DNA of 64,000 bases, taken from an uncultured Verrucomicrobiota bacterium. GTDB taxonomy: Bacteria > Verrucomicrobiota > Verrucomicrobiia > Opitutales > Opitutaceae. The DNA lies in assembly GCA_903876795.1 (NCBI GenBank), contig CAIRBK010000036.1, positions 1-64,000 of the forward strand, read 5' to 3'. The position numbers and the translations under genes were made by a program. The first letter of the stretch is position 1, and each line of letters starts with the position of its first letter. This document shows positions 54,811-63,626 of this stretch, piece by piece. A model generated the notes under the pieces. The model saw only the letters and a program-made list of their open reading frames with translations, did no database searches and was not told the origin of the DNA.

Positions 54811-55140
54811 TCATCCCGCCCCGCCGTTCCGCCGCTCTGCTGAACGGGCCCGGCCGAGCCCACGCAGGGCGGCCATTGCCAGGGGCGCCCAACGCAGGAG
54901 GGATGGCAACACCTTCAGGCGCGGGGCCAGGGTGCGCGCCAGGAGCAGTCCGAGCGGCGCGCAGGCCGCCAGAAAAAGCGGCGATATCCCGCGCCAGACG
55001 GCGAGCGCCTGATCGATCCAGGCAAGTGGTCGGGTGACGATGCCGGCGGCCTCGGCGCAGGCGGTCCGGCGCTGGGCGATGCGCCGGCGCAGGGCTCCCT
55101 GTCGGGCGGCGAGCGCGGTCAGTTCGGCTTGCGGATACAT
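54811..55140 (-). CDS. Small YqjK-like membrane-associated protein
   Basis: A 109-residue protein with a polar, Arg/Ala-rich head (MYPQAELTALAARQGALRRR) and one or two hydrophobic segments (about 52-70 and 78-92). Its start overlaps the preceding YqjE-like gene by 22 bases. In E. coli yqjD-yqjE-yqjK lie together; this gene takes the yqjK position and has a similar head. Sequence match alone is weak. Confidence 0.6.
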   Translation of the reverse strand: MYPQAELTALAARQGALRRRIAQRRTACAEAAGIVTRPLAWIDQALAVWRGISPLFLAACAPLGLLLARTLAPRLKVLPSLLRWAPLAMAALRGLGRARSAERRNGGAG

Positions 55141-55511
55141 GCGCGGTCGGCCCCCAGTTCATCGAGGGTGGCGGCGAACGGGTCGGGCTGCCGGGCGAGG
55201 TAGCGGCGGAATGCGATCACCAGCAGGGCGAGCGCGCCGGTGTAAACAATCGCGAGGCCGCCGAGCGCGCAGAGGCGGGCCGATTCCCAAAGCCAATAAA
55301 CGAGCGCGAGGCTGGCGAAGGTGATCGCCATCATGGCGGTGAAGATGACCGCGCTGATCCAGACGAACGTCTGGATCAGGCGCAGCTTCTCGGCCTGCAA
55401 TTCGAGGGAGAGCAGTTGCAGGCGGTCCTGGAGCCCGGCGACGAGGTGGTCGCCGAGGGAGCGCAATGAGTCCAGGATGCCGGTCGGCGCACGGGTGGGC
55501 GTGTCGTCCAT
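55119..55511 (-). CDS. YqjE / phage holin family protein (PF07332-like)
   Basis: A 130-residue protein with two membrane helices (about 48-72, FVWISAVIFTAMMAITFASL, and 82-103). The N-terminal amphipathic head GILDSLRSLGDHLVAGLQDR is typical of YqjE. These proteins are membrane-stress associated and not true holins. It is 12 bases after the DUF883 gene. Confidence 0.82.
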   Translation of the reverse strand: MDDTPTRAPTGILDSLRSLGDHLVAGLQDRLQLLSLELQAEKLRLIQTFVWISAVIFTAMMAITFASLALVYWLWESARLCALGGLAIVYTGALALLVIAFRRYLARQPDPFAATLDELGADRACIRKPN

Positions 55512-55523
55512 CGGCGGCGTGGA

Positions 55524-55841
55524 TCAGCGCTCGCGGCGGCCGACGAGAATGCCGACGAGCAGGCCCACGCCGGCGGCGATGGCGAGCGACTGGTAGGGGT
55601 TGGCGCGGATGGCTTCGTCGGTGCACTTCGCTCCGGCGATGACGCGCTGCCTGGTGCCGGCGTAGAGTTCGGATAGGCGGGTCTGGGCGTTGTCGAGGCG
55701 CGAGCGCAGGGAGCTGGCCGCCTGGTCGGATTGTTCGCAGCCGGAGGACGCGGCGAGTTTTTCGGCCTCGGCCACGAGGGCGCGAAGATCGTTGAGAAGA
55801 TCGGCGGGGCTGGGCGCGGAGGAGGCGTCGGTGGTTTTCAT
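55524..55841 (-). CDS. ElaB/YqjD/DUF883 family protein
   Basis: A 105-residue protein: a helical cytoplasmic part (about 12-78, LLNDLRALVAEAEKLAASSG), then the hallmark DEAIRANPYQSLAIAAGVGL and one membrane helix ending GILVGRRER. Relatives bind ribosomes and anchor them to the membrane in stationary phase. It is the first gene of the yqjD-yqjE-yqjK-like set. Confidence 0.9.
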   Translation of the reverse strand: MKTTDASSAPSPADLLNDLRALVAEAEKLAASSGCEQSDQAASSLRSRLDNAQTRLSELYAGTRQRVIAGAKCTDEAIRANPYQSLAIAAGVGLLVGILVGRRER

Positions 55842-55889
55842 GGTGGGCGTGGTTGGGCGGTGGAGCCGCGGGTTGTGGGGGGGGGAGAG

Positions 55890-56048
55890 TCAGGCCTTGC
55901 GGCCCAGAAAAAGGGAGATGGCGAAGAGGAGCAGGAAGAGCCCGAAGAGGATTTTGGCGATGAGGGCGGCGGTGCCGGCGACGACGCCGAAGCCGAGCAG
56001 GCCGGCGATGAGCGCGACGATGATGAAGAGCAGGGAATAGCGCAGCAT
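55890..56048 (-). CDS. DUF1328 small membrane protein
   Basis: A 52-residue protein starting [20 protein letters not shown] and ending [12 protein letters not shown]. The family (YtjA type) has two helices separated by [13 protein letters not shown]. It sits 48 bases downstream of the DUF883 operon's first gene and 12 bases after the DUF3185-like gene. Its role is unknown, with expression usually linked to general stress. Confidence 0.88.
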   Translation of the reverse strand: MLRYSLLFIIVALIAGLLGFGVVAGTAALIAKILFGLFLLLFAISLFLGRKA

Positions 56049-56060
56049 GGCGGGCAGGGG

Positions 56061-56264
56061 TCAGGGTTTCCTTCCGGTGATCAATCCGCCGAGACCGGCG
56101 ACGGCGCTGATGCCGCCGCCGATCAGAAGCCAGATGGTCTTGTCGCTGGGCGTGCCGGTGAACAGGCGGGAGAGACCTGAATCGGCGGACTCGGATGCCT
56201 TCAGGCCGTAGGCGATGAGGATGCAGCCGCCCGCGAGCAGGATGATGGAGAATATCTTGTTCAT
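56061..56264 (-). CDS. DUF3185 family small membrane protein
   Basis: A 67-residue protein with two membrane helices (about 4-20 and 43-62). The connecting loop ADSGLSRLFTGTPSDKTIWL is the family signature. It is 31 bases downstream of the BON-domain gene and 12 bases upstream of DUF1328, in one run of minus-strand envelope genes. Confidence 0.88.
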   Translation of the reverse strand: MNKIFSIILLAGGCILIAYGLKASESADSGLSRLFTGTPSDKTIWLLIGGGISAVAGLGGLITGRKP

Positions 56265-56295
56265 GGGCGGCTGGAGCCGTGGCGACGGGGTCGGA

Positions 56296-57036
56296 TCAAT
56301 TTTTGACGGTCATGAAGTTGGTCACGGATTTCACGCCGCGGATGTCGCGGGCGAGTTTGGTGACCAGGGATTTTTCCGCGTCCGAGGCGGCATCGCCACT
56401 GATGGCGACGACACCGTCGATGGTGGTGATCTTGGTCTTGAGTGCGCTGGTGGATTTGTGGCTCACGAGGGCGTATTTGACTTGGCCGGTGATCGAGGCG
56501 TCGTCGATTTTTTCACCGAGGGTTTCGCCTGCGGGCTTCGGTTTGATGGCGAGCTCGTTTTTGACGGATTTCACCCAGTCGATCTCCTTGGCGTAGACTT
56601 CGGTGAGTTCCTTCTGGGCGGCGTTTTCGGCGGTGCCGGCGAGGGTGACGACGCCGTCCGTGACCGAGACCTTGGTGGTGCTGGCGCTGACGTTGGCCTT
56701 CATGAGGAGGCGGCTGCGGATTTTGAAGGCGATCCAGGCGTCGGAGTGCTGGGCATAGGCGGGCTTGACGAGGATTTCGTTTTTGACGGCGCTGACTCCG
56801 GGGAGGTTTTCGACGGTGTCGATGGCGAGGGCTTTGTCGTCTTCATCCTCGACGGTGCCAGTGAGGGTGACGATGCCGTCATTGGCCTTCACCTTGACGT
56901 GGTCTTCGAGGACGGTGCGGTAGTTGTAGGAGGCGCGGGCGGCGTCCTCGATTTTTCGATCCGTGTCGGCCGAGGCGAAGAGGGCGGCGGGAGCGAGGCC
57001 AATCAGGAAGAGTGCGGGGAGTTTTATGAAGTCCAT
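56296..57036 (-). CDS. Exported BON-domain protein (OsmY-like)
   Basis: A 246-residue protein with a signal peptide (about 1-22) and three BON domains (roughly 27-95, 102-168, 180-246). Repeated phrases are DGIVTLTGTVEDEDD, DGVVTLAGTAENAAQ and DGVVAISGDAASDAE. BON proteins bind phospholipid surfaces and protect the envelope during osmotic stress. It heads the run of small envelope-stress genes at 54811-56264. The ATG at 57036 gives a clean signal peptide. Confidence 0.92.
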   Translation of the reverse strand: MDFIKLPALFLIGLAPAALFASADTDRKIEDAARASYNYRTVLEDHVKVKANDGIVTLTGTVEDEDDKALAIDTVENLPGVSAVKNEILVKPAYAQHSDAWIAFKIRSRLLMKANVSASTTKVSVTDGVVTLAGTAENAAQKELTEVYAKEIDWVKSVKNELAIKPKPAGETLGEKIDDASITGQVKYALVSHKSTSALKTKITTIDGVVAISGDAASDAEKSLVTKLARDIRGVKSVTNFMTVKN

Positions 57037-57142
57037 GGGAGGGACTCCAAGATACCCCGTCGGCCTCGCCGGCGTCATGGGGCCGGAGCCTACTTCGGAG
57101 GTGGGCGCGGCGAGGCTGTGCGGGCGGCGGCGGGAGCCTGGC

Positions 57143-57829
57143 TCAGGCTGGAGCCGGTCCGGGGCCGGCGTTCACCATGCCGATGCTGATCGCGTGACGG
57201 GTGAGGCTGGCCGTGTCGTGGATGTCGAGCTTGTTCATCAGGCACTGGCGGTGTTTCTCGACGGTTTTGATGCTGATCGTGAGCAGGGCGGCGATTTGTT
57301 TGTTGGCCCGGCCCTCGGCGACGAGTTGCAGCACTTCGGATTCGCGGGCGGTGAGGCGTTGGCTTTGGTATTTCAGGAGGCCGTGGCGGTCGTGCGAATT
57401 GCGGAGATGCTGGAGGCGCTTGCGCACTGAGGGACTCAGGTAGGTGCGGCCCTGGGCGACCTCGCCGATGGCCTTGATGACGACCTCGGCTGACGACTGT
57501 TTTTCAAGGTAGCCGACGGCGCCTGCGCCGATCATGCGCTCGATATAGGCGAACTCGGAGTAAGCGGAGAGAATGACGACGCGTGCGGCGGGATCGGCGT
57601 CGAGGATCTGGCGGGTGGCGTCGAGGCCGTTGAGCTCGGGCATGGCGATGTCCATGAGGATGACGTCGGGCCGGAGGGCGTGGGCCAGCTGGACCGCCTC
57701 GCGGCCGTTGCGGGCCTCACCGACGATGCGGAAACGCGGTTCGATGCCCAGAAGCGCGAGCAGGCCCTGACGGACGATGGCGTGGTCGTCGGCCAGCAGG
57801 AGAGAGGTTGTTCCCGGCGGGGCATTCAT
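57143..57829 (-). CDS. NarL/LuxR-type response regulator
   Basis: A 228-residue regulator. Receiver about 8-125: LLLADDHAIVRQGLL, phospho-acceptor Asp in PDVILMDIAMPELNGLD, then VVILSAY and YLEKQSS. The LuxR-type HTH is about 155-220: LTARESEVLQLVAEGRANKQ and SIKTVEKHRQCLMNKLDIHD. No histidine kinase is next to it. It lies 107 bases upstream of the BON gene on the same strand, so it may control the envelope-stress run. Confidence 0.93.
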   Translation of the reverse strand: MNAPPGTTSLLLADDHAIVRQGLLALLGIEPRFRIVGEARNGREAVQLAHALRPDVILMDIAMPELNGLDATRQILDADPAARVVILSAYSEFAYIERMIGAGAVGYLEKQSSAEVVIKAIGEVAQGRTYLSPSVRKRLQHLRNSHDRHGLLKYQSQRLTARESEVLQLVAEGRANKQIAALLTISIKTVEKHRQCLMNKLDIHDTASLTRHAISIGMVNAGPGPAPA

Positions 57830-58011
57830 GGGGTGGATCGAGGTACGGCGTGTGATGGGCCAGCGGAGCAGGCGACACAGAACGGGCAGACTATAAGCAG
57901 GTAAGCGCTGGTCACGCGATGGGGCAAACACCTATGGAGTGCGACGGTGGGCTTTGGCCGGAACCCCCCGCAGGCGGAGGGGAGCCTCAGGGGGCCACTT
58001 TCGAGATCGCC

Positions 58012-58197
58012 CTAGGAAAGCAGGGCGGCGAAAGGGACTTTGTTGGCTACCTTTAGGTTGGCTTCTATGGGTTCGATGCTGCCCGTTTGGAGGCGGGCCA
58101 TGAGGCTTTGGTCAGGGGTGCTCATGCCATCTGCCCCGCCGTCCTTGCCGAGGGGGCGGATGTCGTGGATCTGGCCGCTGCGGATGGTGTTGGCCAT
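58012..58197 (-). CDS. Small hypothetical protein
   Basis: A 61-residue product beginning MANTIRSGQIHDIRPLGKDG and ending LKVANKVPFAALLS. A GGAAA stretch lies about 10 bases upstream of the ATG. It has no membrane segment and no known family. It is short enough that chance cannot be excluded. Confidence 0.4.
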   Translation of the reverse strand: MANTIRSGQIHDIRPLGKDGGADGMSTPDQSLMARLQTGSIEPIEANLKVANKVPFAALLS

Positions 58198-58324
58198 CGT
58201 CGATCAGTTTCCGGGCAAAATCCACCAGGCCGGCTTCAGGGGAGATCTTCCCAAACCTCCATGGCGCGGTCGCTGGCGAGGCACCGCTTGAACGTGGCCG
58301 GTTGTCATCTGGAGGGTTGCAAAG

Positions 58325-58353
58325 ACCGGCGTTTCGCAGACGCTCCGGTTTTT
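58325..58353 (+). promoter_or_regulatory. Terminator-like hairpin in the rhlE leader (possible attenuator)
   Basis: ACCGGCGT pairs with ACG(CT)CCGGT over a 7-nt loop and is followed by TTTTTA, ending 14 bases before the helicase ATG. The genes upstream point the other way, so there is no plus-strand operon for it to terminate; it lies in the helicase leader. It may be an attenuator or a fold the helicase itself opens. Confidence 0.5.
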
Positions 58354-58366
58354 AACCCGCCCATTC

Positions 58367-59887
58367 ATGTTACGAAAGATAATCACGAAGCTGCGCGCAA
58401 CGTTTGCCCCTTCGTCAAAGGCCAAGCCCGAGATCAAGGGCGGCCATCCCGCTTACGACGTCAAACCCCGTCCCGCCCAGAAACGCCCGGATCGTCCCGG
58501 CCCCGAGCGCGCCCCCAAGACCGAAGCCGCCCCCGCCCGTTCCCAATCCAAGCCCCCCCGCGCCCCGCGCCCGCTCGCGCGCGGCGAAAAACGCGAGCGC
58601 CCCGCCATCGACCAATCGTTCGACGGTCCGGTGCGCGCGCCGGTCAAGCCGGTCGCACCGATCGAGATCGCCCCGCAGGACACCGCGTTTTCCCGGCTCG
58701 GACTCAACGACGCCATCGCCTTCGCCGTGGGCGAGATGGGTTACGCCGAGCCCACCCCGATCCAGGCCCAGGCCATCCCCGTCGTCCTCGCCGGCCAGGA
58801 CGTGATCGGCTCGGCCCAGACGGGCACCGGCAAGACTGCGGCATTCGCCCTGCCCCTCATGCATCGCCTCGGCGGGCATCAGAAGAAAACCCGCTGCCTC
58901 GTGCTTGAGCCCACCCGCGAACTCGCACTTCAAGTCGAGGAGTCCTTCCAGAAATACGCCAAGTATACCGACCTCACCGTGACCGTGGTCTACGGCGGCG
59001 TCGGCTATGGCAAGCAGCGCGACGATCTGGCCCGCGGCGTCGATGTCATCGCCGCCACTCCCGGACGACTCCTTGATCACCTGGAGCAGCGCACGGCCGA
59101 CCTTTCCGGGGTCGAGATCCTCGTGCTCGACGAGGTGGACCGCATGCTCGACATGGGTTTCCTGCCCGACGTGAAGCGCATCATCCAGAAGTGTCCGCAG
59201 GCCCGGCAGACCCTCTTCTTCAGCGCAACGATGCCCCCCGAGCTGGCCCAACTCGCCGGCTGGGCGCTCAAGAACCCGGTCGAGATCAAGATCGGCCAGC
59301 GCCGCTCGGCCGCCGAGACCGTCTCGCACGCCTTCTACCCGGTGGTCGCCACGCAGAAGTTCGAGCTGCTGATCGAGCTCCTGCGCCGCACCGACTTCAA
59401 GAGCATCATCATCTTCACCCGCACCAAGATGGGCGCGGATCGGATCGCCCATCGCCTGAAGACGGAAAAACACACCGTCGGCGTGATTCATTCCGACCGC
59501 AGCCAACGCGAACGCGTCGAGGCGCTGCAGGGCTTCAAAGACGGCTCCTTCGAGGTGCTGGTGGCCACCGACATCGCCGCGCGCGGCCTCGACATCGCCG
59601 GCGTGTCCCATGTGATCAACTACGACGTCCCGGAAAACCCCGAGGATTACGTGCACCGCATCGGCCGTACGGGACGCGCCCAGACCACCGGCGACGCCTT
59701 CACCCTCGTGACCGAGGAAGACGTGCGCGACGCCCGGCCCATCGAGCGCTTCATCGGCGCCGGTGTTGAGCGCAAGAAGATCGACGGCTTTCCCTATGTT
59801 TACTCGGCCCTGTTCGACGAGAAGGCCCTCGCCGAGGCCGCCCCGCCGGCCAAGCCCAAGACCCGCCTGATGCGCGGTTCGCGATGA
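58367..59887 (+). CDS. DEAD-box RNA helicase (RhlE type)
   Basis: A 506-residue ATP-dependent RNA helicase. Residues 1-100 are a Lys/Pro/Arg-rich disordered extension. The core has the Q motif (FSRLGLNDAIAFAVGEMGYA), SAQTGTGKTAAFALP (I), PTRELALQ (Ia), TPGRLLDHL, DEVD in VLDEVDRMLDMGF (II; DEVD instead of DEAD), SATMP (III), ARGLDIAGVSHVINYDVP (V) and HRIGRTGRA (VI). It is probably used in ribosome assembly or cold adaptation. No Shine-Dalgarno is seen before the ATG. Confidence 0.94.
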   Translation: MLRKIITKLRATFAPSSKAKPEIKGGHPAYDVKPRPAQKRPDRPGPERAPKTEAAPARSQSKPPRAPRPLARGEKRERPAIDQSFDGPVRAPVKPVAPIEIAPQDTAFSRLGLNDAIAFAVGEMGYAEPTPIQAQAIPVVLAGQDVIGSAQTGTGKTAAFALPLMHRLGGHQKKTRCLVLEPTRELALQVEESFQKYAKYTDLTVTVVYGGVGYGKQRDDLARGVDVIAATPGRLLDHLEQRTADLSGVEILVLDEVDRMLDMGFLPDVKRIIQKCPQARQTLFFSATMPPELAQLAGWALKNPVEIKIGQRRSAAETVSHAFYPVVATQKFELLIELLRRTDFKSIIIFTRTKMGADRIAHRLKTEKHTVGVIHSDRSQRERVEALQGFKDGSFEVLVATDIAARGLDIAGVSHVINYDVPENPEDYVHRIGRTGRAQTTGDAFTLVTEEDVRDARPIERFIGAGVERKKIDGFPYVYSALFDEKALAEAAPPAKPKTRLMRGSR

Positions 59888-59896
59888 GCCGTTAAA

Positions 59897-59931
59897 AGAA
59901 AAGGCCGGACGAATAGGCGCCCGGCCCTTTC
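59897..59931. terminator. Bidirectional terminator between helicase and aquaporin genes
   Basis: GGCCGG pairs with CCGGCC over a 12-nt loop with an A run on the left and CTTTCT on the right. It lies between two convergent stops (59887 and 59957) and can serve both strands. Confidence 0.65.
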
Positions 59932-59956
59932 TATTAACAGGAAAACGCGGCGACGA

Positions 59957-61097
<1,141 letters not shown>

Positions 61098-61118
61098 ACC
61101 CTATTTATGACGAATGCG

Positions 61119-61589
61119 ATGAAGACAGAAACGGCGACGTTGAGCATATCCGAGGTGCGCGGCGCGCTGGCGGCGGCGCCCGAGCTGCCGATCACGGTCC
61201 TTTGGACCGACGGCGAGCCGATCGAGGCGCATTTCCACGTGACCGAGGTCGGTCGCGTGCAGAAGGATTTTGTCGATTGCGGCGGCACCGTGCGCCGGGT
61301 GGTGACCTGCCTGCTCCAGACCTGGGTGGGCGACGACACCGATCATCGCATCACCGGCGGAAAACTCCTCAAGGCGTTTGATCACGCCGCGCCGATTCTG
61401 GGCGGAGAAGACCTGCCGGTGGAGCTCGAATACGAGGCCTGCAACGTCGTCCAGTTGCGGGTCGTGGCGATCACGTCCGAGGCCGGCCGGCTGGTGATCC
61501 AGCTGGGCGGCAAACACACCGATTGCCTGGCCAAGGACCTCTGCCTGCCGTCCGCCGGCACCTGCCAGCCCGGATCGGGCTGCTGCTGA
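61119..61589 (+). CDS. Cys-tailed hypothetical protein of ars operons (DUF6428-like)
   Basis: A 156-residue protein from the ATG at 61119 (MKTETATLSISEVRGALAAA). The core includes VEAHFHVTEVGRVQKDFVDC-like sequence, VVTCLLQTWVGDDTDHRI and GGKLLKAFD. The C-terminus CLAKDLCLPSAGTCQPGSGC then C holds five Cys in the last 20 residues. I recall similar proteins between arsR and arsC in other bacteria (DUF6428), with no known function. The Cys tail suggests metalloid binding or delivery. It begins 22 bases after arsR and is 21 bases before arsC. Confidence 0.82.
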   Translation: MKTETATLSISEVRGALAAAPELPITVLWTDGEPIEAHFHVTEVGRVQKDFVDCGGTVRRVVTCLLQTWVGDDTDHRITGGKLLKAFDHAAPILGGEDLPVELEYEACNVVQLRVVAITSEAGRLVIQLGGKHTDCLAKDLCLPSAGTCQPGSGCC

Positions 61590-61610
61590 TACCGCGTTTT
61601 CTTTCCCAAT

Positions 61611-62069
61611 ATGAGCACTGCCAAACCCACCGTCCTGATTCTTTGCACCGGCAATTCGTGCCGAAGCCACCTCGCCGAGGGCCTGTTGCGCCATGCCGCC
61701 GGCGATTTTCTCAACGTGGCCAGCGCCGGTTCCAAGCCGGCGGGCTACGTTCACCCGATGGCCATCGCGGCCATGAAGGAAATCGGCATCGACATCTCCG
61801 CGCACACCTCGAAGCACATGAACGAGTTTCTTGCCGGCGAAGTCGAGACGGTCATCACCGTATGCGGCAACGCCGACCAGGCGTGCCCGATTTATCCCGG
61901 TCAGGTGAACCGCCACCACTGGCCCTTCGAAGATCCGGCGCACGCGACCGGGACGGACGAGGAAAAGATGGAGATGTTCCGCCGCGTGCGGAACGAAATC
62001 CGCCGGACGTTCACCGCGTATGCCGACGGCCGCCGCGACCAGATCAAGAGCGCGGCGAAGGCCGCCTGA
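61611..62069 (+). CDS. arsC: Arsenate reductase, low-molecular-weight phosphatase type (ArsC)
   Basis: Reduces arsenate to arsenite. The 152 residues have the P-loop CTGNSCRSHLAEG (about 12-24), DISAHTSKHMNEF, and the second cysteine pair in VCGNADQACP. The PTPase-type active site plus these later Cys match thioredoxin-coupled ArsC. The Asp loop HHWPFEDPA is present. The gene sits between the Cys-tailed protein and acr3, its product being the substrate of the efflux pump. Confidence 0.94.
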   Translation: MSTAKPTVLILCTGNSCRSHLAEGLLRHAAGDFLNVASAGSKPAGYVHPMAIAAMKEIGIDISAHTSKHMNEFLAGEVETVITVCGNADQACPIYPGQVNRHHWPFEDPAHATGTDEEKMEMFRRVRNEIRRTFTAYADGRRDQIKSAAKAA

Positions 62070-62091
62070 ACACGGGGTACCGTGTCGGCGC

Positions 62092-62116
62092 CCAATGTTC
62101 GTATTACGAACTTTGG
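62092..62116. repeat. Long palindrome, copy 3 (25-bp, one mismatch)
   Basis: Core GTTCGTATTACGAAC with outer arms CCAAT/TTTGG, one base off perfect. It lies 23 bases after the arsC stop and 65 bases before acr3. The same core brackets the HTH gene at 21259-21618, about 40 kb away, so that protein could act here. Confidence 0.85.
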
Positions 62117-62136
62117 CTGGCTGACGCGCCACCGCC

Positions 62137-62160
62137 ATCGCCCTTAAACGGGCTCCTGTT
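62137..62160 (-). repeat. Diverged REP-like element
   Basis: The minus strand reads ACAGGAGCCCGTTTAAGGGC then GAT: the CAGGA head and a shorter stem GCCC/GGGC. On the plus strand a T run follows, so it may also weaken read-through before acr3. It lies directly beside palindrome copy 3. Confidence 0.65.
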
Positions 62161-62180
62161 TTTATCAGACCGATTCAATC

Positions 62181-63230
62181 ATGGGCACTCTCACGCAAAA
62201 ACTTTCGTTTCTCGACCGCTGGCTGACGGCGTGGATTTTCCTGGCGATGGCCGCGGGCGTCGCCCTCGGGCGTTTCGCGCCGGCGCTGGCCGAGACGCTC
62301 ACGTCGTGGAGCGTGGGCACGACGTCCGTGCCGATCGCGATCGGGCTGGTGCTCATGATGTATCCCCCGCTGGCCAAGGTTCGCTACGAGGAGCTGCCCG
62401 ACGTGTTCCGCGACAAGAAAGTGCTCGGGCTTTCGCTGGTGCAAAACTGGCTGGTCGGGCCGGTGCTGATGTTTGCGCTGGCGGCGGTTTTCCTGCGGGA
62501 CCAGCCGGAGTATTTCGCCGGGCTGGTGCTGGTGGGCATCGCCCGCTGCATCGCGATGGTGATCGTGTGGAACGACCTGGCGGGAGGCAGCCGGGAGTAT
62601 TGCGCGGGGTTGGTGGCGGCGAACGCGTTGTTCCAGGTGTTCGCATTCGCCCCGTTGGCGTGGATTTTTCTGAAGGTGCTGCCGCCGATGGTGGGCGTGG
62701 ATCTGGGTGCCCTGGACCTGTCGGCCATCACCATCGGGAGCATCGCCGAGAGCGTGTTTGTTTACCTGGGCATCCCCTTTATCGCGGGCTGGCTCACGCG
62801 GCTGACCTTGCGGCGCGGAGGCCGGACCCAGTGGTTTGACGAGAAACTCCTGCCGGCGATCAGCCCGGTCACGCTGGGGGCGTTGCTGTTCACGATTATG
62901 GTGATGTTCAGCCTTCAGGGTAAGCAGGTGCTGGCGCGACCGCTGGATGTGCTGCACATCGCGGTGCCGCTGGTGGTGTATTTCGCGATCATGTTCACGG
63001 GGACGTTCTGGATGAGCGTGAAGGCGGGGGCGGACTACTCGAAGGCGACGACGCTCGGCTTCACGGCGGCGGGCAACAACTTCGAGTTGGCGATCGCGGT
63101 GGCGGTGGGGGTGTTCGGTCTGACCTCGGGCGCGGCCTTCGCGGCGGTGGTCGGGCCGTTGGTCGAGGTGCCGGCGTTGATCGCATTGGTCACCGTCGCG
63201 CTGCGCTGGAAGCGGCGGGTGGCGGTTTGA
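62181..63230 (+). CDS. acr3: Arsenite efflux permease ACR3
   Basis: A 349-residue, ten-helix transporter of the BASS/ACR3 family that exports As(III). The conserved Cys is in [19 protein letters not shown] and the second functional site is Glu in [19 protein letters not shown]; both are present. The N-terminus [20 protein letters not shown] and [20 protein letters not shown] are typical. It completes the ars operon. Confidence 0.95.
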   Translation: MGTLTQKLSFLDRWLTAWIFLAMAAGVALGRFAPALAETLTSWSVGTTSVPIAIGLVLMMYPPLAKVRYEELPDVFRDKKVLGLSLVQNWLVGPVLMFALAAVFLRDQPEYFAGLVLVGIARCIAMVIVWNDLAGGSREYCAGLVAANALFQVFAFAPLAWIFLKVLPPMVGVDLGALDLSAITIGSIAESVFVYLGIPFIAGWLTRLTLRRGGRTQWFDEKLLPAISPVTLGALLFTIMVMFSLQGKQVLARPLDVLHIAVPLVVYFAIMFTGTFWMSVKAGADYSKATTLGFTAAGNNFELAIAVAVGVFGLTSGAAFAAVVGPLVEVPALIALVTVALRWKRRVAV

Positions 63231-63338
63231 GCAACACCCGGCGGGGCGCCCCGATTACAAAGCGCCGCTTTGCTTCGGGACGACTCCGGGGTTAGGTTCC
63301 GCGTGTCGGAAAATCCCAACCCCAACCCCGGAGGTCCC

Positions 63339-63608
63339 ATGTCCGCGATCAAGATTCGTCTCGAAATGGCCGAAATAGACGCCGTGCAACGCTACGCCGA
63401 TTCGTTGAATGTCAAGCTCGAGGACGTTGCCTACGCCGCCCTCAACCGGCTGATGCTCACCGCCCGTGATCCCGAGGTGCAGAATGACATCCGTGAAACC
63501 AGCAAGTGGCGGCACGACAATCTCCCGCTCTGGAGCGACTCCGCCGCGAGCGTCCACGCCTACGAGGGCAAACACGACGCCGAGCCGGAGCACAGCAAAT
63601 ACATCTGA
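63339..63608 (+). CDS. Small hypothetical protein
   Basis: An 89-residue protein starting MSAIKIRLEMAEIDAVQRYA. A clear GGAGG lies five to six bases upstream of the ATG at 63339, the best ribosome site in this part of the window. The N-terminal pattern resembles ribbon-helix-helix or antitoxin-like proteins; the C-terminal half (WRHDNLPLWSDSAASVHAYE) is polar. No toxin gene adjoins. I do not assign a function. Confidence 0.75.
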   Translation: MSAIKIRLEMAEIDAVQRYADSLNVKLEDVAYAALNRLMLTARDPEVQNDIRETSKWRHDNLPLWSDSAASVHAYEGKHDAEPEHSKYI

Positions 63609-63626
63609 GCACGGCCGGGGCCGTCT

